A DNA stretch of 64,000 nt from Anaerolineales bacterium (GTDB taxonomy: Bacteria > Chloroflexota > Anaerolineae > Anaerolineales > UBA4823). The position numbers and the translations under genes were made by a program. The notes below the pieces were generated by a model that saw only the letters and a program-made list of their open reading frames with translations, did no database searches and had not been told where the DNA came from. Below, piece after piece: positions 1 through 8,434 of the stretch; position 1 is the stretch's first letter; the number at the start of each line of letters is the position of its first letter. The stretch covers positions 46,584-110,583 of the forward strand of contig JAFGQI010000076.1 in the NCBI GenBank assembly GCA_016935755.1. The letters are read 5' to 3'.

Positions 1-632
1 CTGGGGTTTTGTTGGCTGCGAACCTGGCGGATGGTTAGCATCATGGTGCGTAAAGCATGGGCGGAAAAGTATTCTGGCTGGGAGGGGATGATCAGCATAT
101 CGGCAGCTGCCAGGGCGTTAATCGTGACTGCTCCCATCAATGGCGGGCAGTCGAGGATGATGAAATCATAGGGCAGTGTCGGCTGCTCAGCTTGAGACCC
201 TTCGGAAATATTGCTCTGCCGGGGGAGGCGTAAACCAGCGCGTAGAATCGTCTCATAGTTTTTGCGCACAGGCAGGAAACGCTCAGCCAGATCCATCCCA
301 GAGTTTGAGGGGATCAGATCCAACCCTGGTATATCGGTTTGGCGGCTGACACTCAGCGGGGTGGCAGAATTAAAGAATACATCGGTGACGGCTCCTCGCA
401 GGCGGCTGGGATCCACGCCCAAAGCCAGGGTCAGGTTGGCCTGGGCATCCAGGTCGATCAGCAGAACCTCCTGATTGTGGTTGGTCAGGGCGCCGCCCAG
501 AGATACAACGGTGGTGGTCTTGGCAACACCACCTTTCTGGTTGGCAACGGCGATAATGAATGGCATTGACCGTGTAGAAGGCATCGAGGCATGTGCGGAT
601 CCAGGTAATGAGGTGTCGGCAGGCAGGTTCAT
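1..632 (-). CDS. ParA/MinD-family ATPase, 3' end beyond window
   Basis: This gene is absent from the ORF track because its stop lies outside the window. Reading the minus strand from ATG at 632 gives about 210 codons. They include a deviant Walker A (KGGVAKTTT), a Walker A' stretch (LLIDLDAQANL) and a Walker B stretch (YDFIILDCPP), the signature of ParA/Soj ATPases that form ATP-dependent dimers on DNA. The ATG overlaps the TGA of the upstream receptor gene (ATGA), so it is the last visible gene of the receptor operon. A GGAAGG ribosome site lies 9 bases upstream. A later ATG (MPFIIAVANQKGG) is an alternative start. Three identical palindromes lie 24-70 bases upstream. A ParB partner, if any, would be left of the window. 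A role in positioning receptors or in chromosome or plasmid segregation is inference. Confidence 0.93.
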   Translation of the reverse strand, partial: MNLPADTSLPGSAHASMPSTRSMPFIIAVANQKGGVAKTTTVVSLGGALTNHNQEVLLIDLDAQANLTLALGVDPSRLRGAVTDVFFNSATPLSVSRQTDIPGLDLIPSNSGMDLAERFLPVRKNYETILRAGLRLPRQSNISEGSQAEQPTLPYDFIILDCPPLMGAVTINALAAADMLIIPSQPEYFSAHALRTMMLTIRQVRSQQNP

Positions 633-2467
633 TGTTCTTGTCCTTCCCTACTATCATCCGGCGGATAATGGGCATCCGGCGGATACTGAACATCCGGCGG
701 ATATAAAACGTCCGTGGGTGTCGTCGTTATTGGTGGGGTGATGCTCACCTGAGCCTGGCTGGCTTGCAGAGCGCGCCGCAGCTCCTTTACGGCGGTCTCG
801 AGGATCGCCTGGGGGTTGTTGGTAGTGCGCATCCGGGCGGTGATTTCACCCGTCAGGCGTTCCCGTTCGGCTCTGCGGCGGGTCTCTTCGTAGAGTCTGG
901 CGCTTTCCAGGGCCACGCTCAGCTGGTCGCTCAAAGTTTGTATCAGCTCGATTTCTGTCTGGCTCCAGGGTGGGGCTTGAGCGGGTTTCTGCAGCCGCAA
1001 AACACCGGCTGGCGCCTGGCGAATGACAATTGGCATGAACAGGGTCTTTTGATCGCTGGAAGTAGTCAGGAGCGCTCGTTGCCCGGAGGGTTTCTCCTGC
1101 TGCTGGCTGGTTTCTGCGCGACGGTGTTCGCTGCCGTCCTGGGCGATCTCGGAGGCAGCGCCCTCTTCTGCCGCCGCGTAATCAAATGCTCCAGCTCGAT
1201 TCAAGAGTTCCAGCATTTTTGGGTGCCAATCGCCGGTAATAGCGGTCACTTCGGACCCGGTACTGCTGGTAGGCGCAGAGGACAGGTAGCCCAGCATGGG
1301 GCGAACCTGCAGCAGCTTGCGCCAGGCTTCGCGGCTTAGTTCACCATAAGCCTTTCGGCTGATATCCAGCGCTGCCCGCAGGTCGGCAACAATGGCCTGA
1401 TTTTCCAGGAACAGGTTTGCGTTTTCGATCGAGATGGCGATCTGGTTCGCCAGGATCTGCAGGGTGGCGATATCATCTTCGCTAAAGGCAGCCTCGGCTT
1501 CACTCTGCACATCCAGCACACCCCATAATCTATCACCAACCAGCAAGGGCAAGGCGAGCTCTGAGCGGGTCTTTGGCAGGAAGGGATTGCGGAAGTGAAC
1601 TGCGTCGTCCCCGACATCCATAGCCAGGCGCGGGCGGCGAGTATCGGCTACCGTGCCGACGATGCTGGTCTCGCTGACCGCCAACCGGTGGCCTCGGGCA
1701 AGCATTTTCTGTCCGCCTTCGCTGTTGCTGGCGCGCAGCACTGCATAATGATCACCGGCTTGATTTTCTTGTTCGCCTTCCATCAGGAAGATGCCCGCGT
1801 GATAGTAACCAAAGTATTCGCTGATCAGCTGGGTGACCTTGTTCAGCAGCTGGTCGATATCGCGGATAGTGGAAGCAACCTGGGCTACCTGGGCGGCAGC
1901 CTGCAGCTGCCGGGCACGATGCTCCATGGTCTGGGTGCGTTCGTTCACCTGATTTTGCAGGTTGTGCTGCATGGTAAACATATCGCTTGCCATGTTTTGG
2001 AAGGAGGTTGCCAGGGATTCGACTTCGTCGCCTGTGCGCGGCAAAAGTTGGGCAGACTCGGCAAGCTCGGGGAGGGCAACCCCAGGGCGTGATCCTTGAT
2101 CGTCGCCAGCAGCCAGGCCGGCAGCCGCGCCAACCTGATCCACTCCCGCTGCGCGCAGGCGTTCGACATACCGTTGGAGCTGGCGAATGGGACCCAGCAG
2201 CCCGGCGGAACTGAAGATAGCGATGATGCCAATGCCCATCCCGGTATAAATCAGATAGCTGATCAGCTCAACCCGCAGTGAATCATTTACCTGGACGATA
2301 GCTTCTTCTGGTATATTCCAAAAGGCGCCGTTTGCCAGGGTGCCACCCACCCGGAGTAAACTGCGGTTGAGGCTTAACAACCGGACGCTGGTCAGCAGGG
2401 TAGGGATGAGGCTGAGCAGGATGAAGAATAGCAGGATTTTATTGAATAAGGAACCACGTAGTTTCAT
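629..2467 (-). CDS. HAMP-GAF-GAF membrane receptor without output domain (receptor 1)
   Basis: The protein has 612 residues with membrane segments at about 10-28 and 66-90 and only a short external loop. A HAMP-like region (88-165) is interrupted by an Ala/Gly-rich insert. A coiled coil (NERTQTMEHRARQLQ) and GAF1 (about 198-355, with FGYYHAGIFL, ARGHRL and TRSELALPL) follow. Then come the Trp linker (YGELSREAWRKLL), a divergent GAF2 and the shared tail (RLTGEITARMR). No H-box, kinase, GGDEF or methyl-accepting domain is present. Uniquely, it ends in three YPPD repeats spaced by two residues; the DNA there carries palindromes. It is the last receptor of the operon, 24 bases after the YeiH-family gene and overlapping parA by ATGA. 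The ligand is unknown. Confidence 0.9.
   Translation of the reverse strand: MKLRGSLFNKILLFFILLSLIPTLLTSVRLLSLNRSLLRVGGTLANGAFWNIPEEAIVQVNDSLRVELISYLIYTGMGIGIIAIFSSAGLLGPIRQLQRYVERLRAAGVDQVGAAAGLAAGDDQGSRPGVALPELAESAQLLPRTGDEVESLATSFQNMASDMFTMQHNLQNQVNERTQTMEHRARQLQAAAQVAQVASTIRDIDQLLNKVTQLISEYFGYYHAGIFLMEGEQENQAGDHYAVLRASNSEGGQKMLARGHRLAVSETSIVGTVADTRRPRLAMDVGDDAVHFRNPFLPKTRSELALPLLVGDRLWGVLDVQSEAEAAFSEDDIATLQILANQIAISIENANLFLENQAIVADLRAALDISRKAYGELSREAWRKLLQVRPMLGYLSSAPTSSTGSEVTAITGDWHPKMLELLNRAGAFDYAAAEEGAASEIAQDGSEHRRAETSQQQEKPSGQRALLTTSSDQKTLFMPIVIRQAPAGVLRLQKPAQAPPWSQTEIELIQTLSDQLSVALESARLYEETRRRAERERLTGEITARMRTTNNPQAILETAVKELRRALQASQAQVSITPPITTTPTDVLYPPDVQYPPDAHYPPDDSREGQEQ
656..702. 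promoter_or_regulatory. Three 11-bp palindromes at 18-bp spacing upstream of the parA-like gene
   Basis: The palindrome ATCCGGCGGAT occurs at 656-666, 674-684 and 692-702, exactly 18 bp apart, with a degenerate fourth half-site (CGTCCG) at 709. The array lies inside the 3' end of receptor 1, where it encodes YPPD repeats, and 24-70 bases before the parA-like ATG. Iteron-like palindromes beside a ParA gene suggest an operator or partition site, but the six-codon period could equally reflect a protein repeat. Confidence 0.5.
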
Positions 2468-2491
2468 TTCTGGTAATCCTATTTACATGAG

Positions 2492-3628
2492 CTACGTTCC
2501 CAGGATGAATGTAAATGTAATCAAAAAGAACAAGACTACACCAAGCCAACCTGCCAGAGCAGCAACCAATGGGCGGCTGCCGGTGTTGATCACGCTGTCG
2601 ATGTCCACAGTCAGACCGATGCTGGTCAGGGTCGTGGCAAAAATTAACGGGGCGTAAGTTTTTAATGGTTGGAGTATCGTCCGGGAAGATGGAACAAACG
2701 AAATTAAAACTCCAACAATGATGAAGGGCAGCAGGAACCATACCCGCCCCAGTGAGCGAATAAATTGTGAAAAGACAGCTCCACTTGCAGGAACTTGCCT
2801 GGCAGCGCCAATAGTTCCTCGGTGCAGAAAGCTGGCAAACACGGCAATGGGGGCCAGCATGACGATGCGGATGGTTTTAACCGCCAGGGCAAAATCGGTG
2901 ATGCTCTGGTTTAGCCCGGCGATTGCCAGGCGCACAGTGCCGGTCTGGTGCAGGGTGCTGCCGCTCAGCACTGCGTATGCCTCATCGCTCAGCTGCAGGA
3001 ATTCTTTTAACAGGGGATAAGTCATCACGCCCAACAAAGCGACCGCGGTCACCGCCAACAAAGACACAGAGGTATCCTCTGGCTCTGCGTCGATGCTGGG
3101 GGTGAGCACAGCAATCGCCGAGGCGCCGCAGACTGCTGACCCGTAGGCGAGCAAAGCGCTGAGCTTAGGGCGTAATTTCCAAAGTACACGGTTGAGCGAA
3201 TAGATGATCACGAAGAACAAAACCATGCACAGCAGGGTGAAAATGATGATTTGAAGGGGCAAGGTAGCGAAACGGCTGAAATCGATATTGGTGCCATACG
3301 CAATGATGCCAACTGGGATCAGCAGCTTCACGCTGAATTGTATGCCAGGCTGTAAGGTGGGATTGTTCCCCAGGATGGCTTTGATCGTCATGCCCATCAG
3401 AATGCCTAATACCAGCGCGTCCAGGGAGTGATGCAGTGTGGACAGGTAAAAAGCCACGCCACCAATAGCAGCTGCCAGCAAGAAGCCTGGAATAACATTC
3501 GCAAACTGCTGCAGATAGCGGGAGGACCCTGACTGGGGAGTCTGGTTGGCTGCCCCAAGAAATGGGCGCTCTTCCGATGATTGATCCATACTTGCCGGTT
3601 GAGTCTCTGACGATCTTGAAACGCTCAT
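2492..3628 (-). CDS. YeiH/UPF0324-family membrane transporter
   Basis: The protein has 378 residues with about ten hydrophobic segments. Family-like stretches include ALVLGILMGM, KLLIPVGIIAYG and SAVCGASAIAVLTP, typical of the YeiH (UPF0324) family, whose members are proposed anion or sulfate/sulfite exporters. The first 40 residues are polar and cytoplasmic. Its ATG overlaps the TGA of the upstream receptor gene (ATGA at 3625-3628) and receptor 1 follows 24 bases later, so it is co-transcribed with receptors on both sides. The substrate is not known. Its position suggests that a receptor senses the solute or that the solute is part of the response; this is inference. Confidence 0.82.
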   Translation of the reverse strand: MSVSRSSETQPASMDQSSEERPFLGAANQTPQSGSSRYLQQFANVIPGFLLAAAIGGVAFYLSTLHHSLDALVLGILMGMTIKAILGNNPTLQPGIQFSVKLLIPVGIIAYGTNIDFSRFATLPLQIIIFTLLCMVLFFVIIYSLNRVLWKLRPKLSALLAYGSAVCGASAIAVLTPSIDAEPEDTSVSLLAVTAVALLGVMTYPLLKEFLQLSDEAYAVLSGSTLHQTGTVRLAIAGLNQSITDFALAVKTIRIVMLAPIAVFASFLHRGTIGAARQVPASGAVFSQFIRSLGRVWFLLPFIIVGVLISFVPSSRTILQPLKTYAPLIFATTLTSIGLTVDIDSVINTGSRPLVAALAGWLGVVLFFLITFTFILGT

Positions 3629-5967
3629 AAGGTGCTCCCTTCGATCTCCGCTTGACCGGGTCGTAGATCTATTGGCTGACGATTCGCATGGATTTGTCCA
3701 GTCTCTGGCTGTTCAACACCAGCTTCGGGCAGGTCATGCACAACCCCTGTTTGTGGGATGCCCATGCGGACCTCAACTTCTTTAAGATCAAGAACCTGGC
3801 GAATTTCACGCACCGCGGTTTGTAGGATGGTATCGATATCGAGGGTGGCGCGCATGCGCCCGGTGATCTCACCGACCAGGCGCTCGCGCTCTGCCGACAT
3901 CTGAGTCTCTTCAAACAGGCGGGCGCTATCCAGGGTGACACCGAGCTGGTCAACCAGAGTTTCGAGTAAATTTAGTTCATCGGGGCGCAATGCAGCAGCT
4001 GGCTGATTTTCGCCTGAGGCTGTTCGTGGGCGAGCTTTTATCGTGCCAATCACCCGGCCGCGTGATTTGATCGGTAGAACCAAAGCTTCCGTTTCTCCTT
4101 TGGGATTAGCTCCCGAGGCGCTCGCGCTGCCCTCAAATTCCCGAATGTGCTTCAACCCTTGCGGATCACGCTGCAGGAGCAGGGGACGCCGGCGCAGGCG
4201 TTCCATCCAGGCCTGGTGGCTGAACTCGCCATAGGCCTGGCGCATGGCTTCCATGGTTTCTTGAGCCTGGGAGAACAGGCGGGCGTTATCCAGCGCGACT
4301 GCCACCTGATCTGCCATGGTTTGGAAGATGGCAATTGTTTCACGATCAAAGGCGCCCGACCGGGTGCTCTGAATGCTAATGGCGCCTAACACCTGGCCGC
4401 GCGAGCGCAAGGGGACCGCGGCCTCGGAGCGCGTGTCTGGTAGATCGGCAGTCGCCAGGCGGATGGGGTCTTCTCCAGCCTCCAGAGCGATACGAGGTTG
4501 GGCGTTGGCAATGCACCAGCCAATCATAGAAGAAGATCCAGGAGCGGCCTCAATTTTCAAGCGGTGGCCGCGAGCTAACATGGTTTCTCCGGCTTGCCCG
4601 GTGCCGGCGCGCAGCACCGCCCATTCGCGGTACTCATCTACCAGAAACAAGCCGACATAATACAGATCAAAACGCTGCTGGATCAGATCGACCACACGTT
4701 GGATCAGCTGGGAGGTATCCAGCACTGTAGCCACCGAACGGCTGACTTCTGCCGCGCCCAGCAGCTGTTCGTTACGGGTTTCAAACTGGCGGGTGCGCTG
4801 TGCGACACGTTCCTCCAGGCTGACGATTAACTCCCGTAAGCGGATGGTCATGGCGTTGAAGGCTTGCGAAAGCATGCCAATTTCATCGCCGCGGCGCAAG
4901 TTTAGCCGGCTGGAGGTCTGCTGCAGAGCCAGGTTGCCGCTGGCGACCTGGCTGGCTGTGGTGGTGAGTTCGGACAGGGGGCGGATGAGACTGGCGCCAA
5001 CAAAGAAGGCTGCCAGAACAGCCACCAGAGTGGAGGCGATGATAATGCTGGCCAGCAAACGGGTGGTGGTGATCAGCGTTCGCTGCGCTTCTACCTGCTC
5101 CTGTTCAGCTACGAGAGCTATCTCAAGATCGGGGAGCCAACGATAGGCGCTGTACACCGGGATGCCCTGGTAGTTCGAATAGAGGGCTGTGTCGGCTTGC
5201 TGGTAACGGATCGCATTCAGCACGCCCTCAGTGCGGATGGCAGATGAGCCGGTGATATTGGGATTATTTGGGTCATCTGAAACGCGCAGGTCGGTCAGAA
5301 GAACGTTATCAGCGTTGACCAGATAGGTTTCACCGGTTTCGCCCAGGGAAGCTTTTTCGGTCATCAGGGTGTTAAGTGTGCCCAGGGTAGCGCGGCCTGC
5401 CAACACCCCCAGTACTTCGCCCTGGTCAGAGAGAATAGGTTGAGAAAAGATGACCGAATATTGCATCAAGGAAACATCGAATACGGGGGGCTGCACGAAT
5501 TGACTGCGCAGGCCTCTTTCAAAGAAGCGCTGGGTGGCGAAGAGACGGCCTTCTTTGGCGGCATCTGTTGATAAGATGACTACACCCTCCGTATTCAAGA
5601 TAAAGAGTTCAACAAAGTCGGGGCGGGCGATCAGCGCTTCCTGGAAGTTTGCCAGTTGGGAGTCGTATACCACCCGAAAAACAGCGCTATCAAGATCAGA
5701 TTGCAGCAGGTTGGTCAGAAAGCGTGTGCCCTCGCTGCGTTGGATTTCGGCTTGCAGCGTCGTTTGGAGATCGGCAGCCCACCTCAACACCTCATTTTCT
5801 TTGAGGATGGCAACTGCGGTCAGGTTATTGTAAATATTCGTCTCAGCATCGGTGGATAGCACAGGCGTAACCACCAGGGCTAATACGCCAATGGGCAGCA
5901 GAGCGAAGAGCACCAGCAGGATGATCAGCCTCGTCCGAATACTGTTATACCAGTTGATCTGCCTCAT
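3625..5967 (-). CDS. dCache-HAMP-GAF-GAF membrane receptor without output domain (receptor 2)
   Basis: The protein has 780 residues. TM1 is at about 12-34, an extracytoplasmic double-Cache sensor at 36-300 (FVELFILNTEGVVILST, SLGETGETYLVNADNVLLT), TM2 at 303-325 and HAMP at 326-380. A coiled coil (EERVAQRTRQFETRNEQL), GAF1 (405-565, with ARGHRL, SMIGW and DTRSEAAVPL) and the linker Trp587 (YGEFSHQAWMERL) follow. A short GAF2 (about 600-685) and the shared tail (690-736, RLVGEITGRMRATLDIDTIL) complete it. There is no kinase, cyclase or MCP domain. It is closest to receptor 3 in domain order. It overlaps both neighbours by ATGA, so it is translationally coupled to receptor 3 upstream and the YeiH-family gene downstream. 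Confidence 0.92.
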   Translation of the reverse strand: MRQINWYNSIRTRLIILLVLFALLPIGVLALVVTPVLSTDAETNIYNNLTAVAILKENEVLRWAADLQTTLQAEIQRSEGTRFLTNLLQSDLDSAVFRVVYDSQLANFQEALIARPDFVELFILNTEGVVILSTDAAKEGRLFATQRFFERGLRSQFVQPPVFDVSLMQYSVIFSQPILSDQGEVLGVLAGRATLGTLNTLMTEKASLGETGETYLVNADNVLLTDLRVSDDPNNPNITGSSAIRTEGVLNAIRYQQADTALYSNYQGIPVYSAYRWLPDLEIALVAEQEQVEAQRTLITTTRLLASIIIASTLVAVLAAFFVGASLIRPLSELTTTASQVASGNLALQQTSSRLNLRRGDEIGMLSQAFNAMTIRLRELIVSLEERVAQRTRQFETRNEQLLGAAEVSRSVATVLDTSQLIQRVVDLIQQRFDLYYVGLFLVDEYREWAVLRAGTGQAGETMLARGHRLKIEAAPGSSSMIGWCIANAQPRIALEAGEDPIRLATADLPDTRSEAAVPLRSRGQVLGAISIQSTRSGAFDRETIAIFQTMADQVAVALDNARLFSQAQETMEAMRQAYGEFSHQAWMERLRRRPLLLQRDPQGLKHIREFEGSASASGANPKGETEALVLPIKSRGRVIGTIKARPRTASGENQPAAALRPDELNLLETLVDQLGVTLDSARLFEETQMSAERERLVGEITGRMRATLDIDTILQTAVREIRQVLDLKEVEVRMGIPQTGVVHDLPEAGVEQPETGQIHANRQPIDLRPGQAEIEGSTL

Positions 5968-8405
5968 TGTATTTCTCCATCGCGTTGATCTGTACTGCTG
6001 CGGTGATCTTGTTCCTCCGGTGAGAGCTGGATGACCAGCTCTTCCAGATCGAGCACTTTATAGATCTCCTCAACGGCGGTTTGCAGAACTGCTTCGACAT
6101 CCATCGAAGTACGCATGCGGCTGGTAACCTCGCCGATCAGTCGTTCTTGTTCGGCTCTTTGCTGGGTCTCAGCGTACAGCCGGGCGCTGTCCAAAGCTAC
6201 ACCGAGTTGCTCAGTGATGTTCTCCAGGAAGGCGATTTCTTCAGCACCCCAATTGGTAGGAACTGCGGTGTCTGCCTGGCCTTCCTGACTGTTCGCCCCG
6301 CGGGTGATATGGATGACGCCAATGGTGCTCCCACGGATGTTAATTGGGACAGCGATTGACTCTGGTCGCTGGTCGGATGCCGCCTGTTCTAGCATTGTTG
6401 ATGGAACCGGGCGACCCTGCTGGAAGGCCATTTCCATCTCTGGATACCAGACAGGCGTAGCCGGGTGAACGCCGCTGGCATCGCCTCGTAAAGTAAGGCC
6501 TGCCTGGCCCTGGCTGGTTTCCTGAGCCCAATCCTGCCAGCTGTAGCGTGATCGAGCTGAATAAGCCTGGCGTTCAGCCTGGAGGGCCTGCTGACTCTCT
6601 GCGTAAAGTCGGGCATTTGAGATCGCCACAGCAAGCTGGTCTGCCAGGGATTGCAGCACTGCCAGCGAAACCTCATCAAAGGCATTGGGCTGGGCGCTCT
6701 GCACTGAAATCGCGCCTAGAACCTGACCGCGCGAGCGCAGCGGCAGAGCCGCTTCCGAACGCGTTTCGGGCAGTTCGGCGGTTGAGGCGCGCATCAGGTC
6801 GCTTTCTGCAAACTGGGCAATGCGGGCCTGACTGTTGGAAATGCACCAGCCGATCATCGAGCCTCGACCGATCAGCAGGCGGTGACCGCGGGTGATCATG
6901 GCCTGACCGGCCTGACCTGTGCCAGCGTGTAATACTGCCCATTCCTGGTTCTCATCCACCAGGAAAAGTCCAACATAATACAGGTTGAAGCGTTCACGGA
7001 TCAGCTCAACCGCCTCACGAATGAGCATTTCAGGGTCAAGAATCGAGGCTGCTACCTGGCTCACCTGGGCGGAGGCTTCCAGGTAGTTCGAGCGTTCAGA
7101 TAACTGCCGGGTGCGCTCTGCGACACGCTGCTCCAGGCTGTCGATCAGTGTGTTCAACTGTTTCGTCATGCTGGAAAAGGCCTGTTCCAGCACACCGATT
7201 TCGTCTCCCGAGGGATTGATCTCGACAACTGGCTCGGGAGGCGGGGCCTCCACTGGCTGTGTGATGATCGCTGGGACGGCTTCTTTTCGCGGCGCACCCA
7301 GCGTGAGTCTTTCGATGGCTGAGCGGCTCAACTGTTGGGCCGTCTCGGCCAGGTTGCTGACGGGGGAGGCGATGGTGTAGGTAACCATCAGGGCGATAAA
7401 CACTGCCACCAGGATGGATGCCAGCGCTACGCTGGAGTTGACTGCCAGGGTTGCCAGTGTAGTGCGGTTGGCCTCGGCCTGTTCTTGTTCAGCCAGGACA
7501 AGCACCTGCAGGTCGGTAATCCAGCGGTACACACCGGTGACCGGCACGCCATCCTGATTGGTGTAATTCAGAATCCCGCCTGCGCTGTCTGCTGCAAACT
7601 GGATGCCCTGGGTATTGACTTTTTGCCCCAGGTCTTCTTCGACTGGACCAACCAGCAAGGTGCGATCAGCTCCCACCAAATAAGTCACCCCGGTTTCGCC
7701 CAGCCCCAGAGAATTGTTCAGGATTTCAGATAATGGCGCCATCTTTACCCTGGCTGCCATCACGCCGATTACTTGGCCAGACTCCGTGTCACCCGATTGT
7801 TCTCCATCCGTATTCGCCTGACCAAAGATGGGCATACTGACATATAACTGTGTTTTGCCCAGGGCGTAGTTGTAGTCGGGGGTGCTGGTATATGGGGCTG
7901 CCAAACCCTGTGAGAAGAATGCGCTCTGGCTTAAATCCTGGCCTTCCTGGGTGTTATTGCTGGATAGGATTACCACTCCCCCGCGGTCGAGCAGGAAAAT
8001 CTCATCAAAATTTTGCGATTGCCTCAGGTTGTTAATGAAACGGTTGCGGACGATGTTGTAAGACTCCCGGATCAGGAGATAGTCCGGCGAAGTTGGAGGA
8101 GTCTGGATAATTTTAGCCACCAGGGTAGGGGTGTCTTCCCCCACCAGCGCACCAGCCAACTCGACTTTTAACCCATCCGCCCAGCTTGCGATCGCATTTT
8201 CTTTATAGCCGACCACAGTATCAAGCTGGGTGATGGCGGAATCACGCCCGCCTTGCGCCCCCGAGATGACCAGCACCAGGGAGATACCGGCGAAGGGCAG
8301 CATCGCTACCGCCAGGAATGCCAGAATCAAGCGGTATCTCAGCGAGGAGCGTGAAAGTTTGGTTTGTTCAGGTTGAACCAGTTCCGCAGATAGTTGTGAG
8401 TTCAT
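5964..8405 (-). CDS. dCache-HAMP-GAF-GAF membrane receptor without output domain (receptor 3)
   Basis: The ORF track starts at 8528, but those 41 codons overlap the transporter gene. The ATG at 8405 (MNSQLSAELVQ), preceded by GGAAAA, gives 813 residues and is preferred. The order is TM1, double Cache (FDEIFLLDRGGVVILSS, GLGETGVTYLVGADRTLLV), TM2, HAMP with a Pro-rich insert (VEAPPPEPVVEINPSGDEIG), coiled coil and GAF1 (TRGHRL, SMIGW, ETRSEAALPL). The linker (YSARSRYSWQDWA), GAF2 (IAVPINIRGSTIGVIHI) and tail (RLIGEVTSRMRTSMDVEAVL) follow. No output domain is visible. It ends in an ATGA overlap with receptor 2 and follows the Nramp-like gene after 29 bases. Confidence 0.9.
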   Translation of the reverse strand: MNSQLSAELVQPEQTKLSRSSLRYRLILAFLAVAMLPFAGISLVLVISGAQGGRDSAITQLDTVVGYKENAIASWADGLKVELAGALVGEDTPTLVAKIIQTPPTSPDYLLIRESYNIVRNRFINNLRQSQNFDEIFLLDRGGVVILSSNNTQEGQDLSQSAFFSQGLAAPYTSTPDYNYALGKTQLYVSMPIFGQANTDGEQSGDTESGQVIGVMAARVKMAPLSEILNNSLGLGETGVTYLVGADRTLLVGPVEEDLGQKVNTQGIQFAADSAGGILNYTNQDGVPVTGVYRWITDLQVLVLAEQEQAEANRTTLATLAVNSSVALASILVAVFIALMVTYTIASPVSNLAETAQQLSRSAIERLTLGAPRKEAVPAIITQPVEAPPPEPVVEINPSGDEIGVLEQAFSSMTKQLNTLIDSLEQRVAERTRQLSERSNYLEASAQVSQVAASILDPEMLIREAVELIRERFNLYYVGLFLVDENQEWAVLHAGTGQAGQAMITRGHRLLIGRGSMIGWCISNSQARIAQFAESDLMRASTAELPETRSEAALPLRSRGQVLGAISVQSAQPNAFDEVSLAVLQSLADQLAVAISNARLYAESQQALQAERQAYSARSRYSWQDWAQETSQGQAGLTLRGDASGVHPATPVWYPEMEMAFQQGRPVPSTMLEQAASDQRPESIAVPINIRGSTIGVIHITRGANSQEGQADTAVPTNWGAEEIAFLENITEQLGVALDSARLYAETQQRAEQERLIGEVTSRMRTSMDVEAVLQTAVEEIYKVLDLEELVIQLSPEEQDHRSSTDQRDGEIQ

Positions 8406-8434
8406 TTTTCCATCATCGCAGGTACATAAATTGA

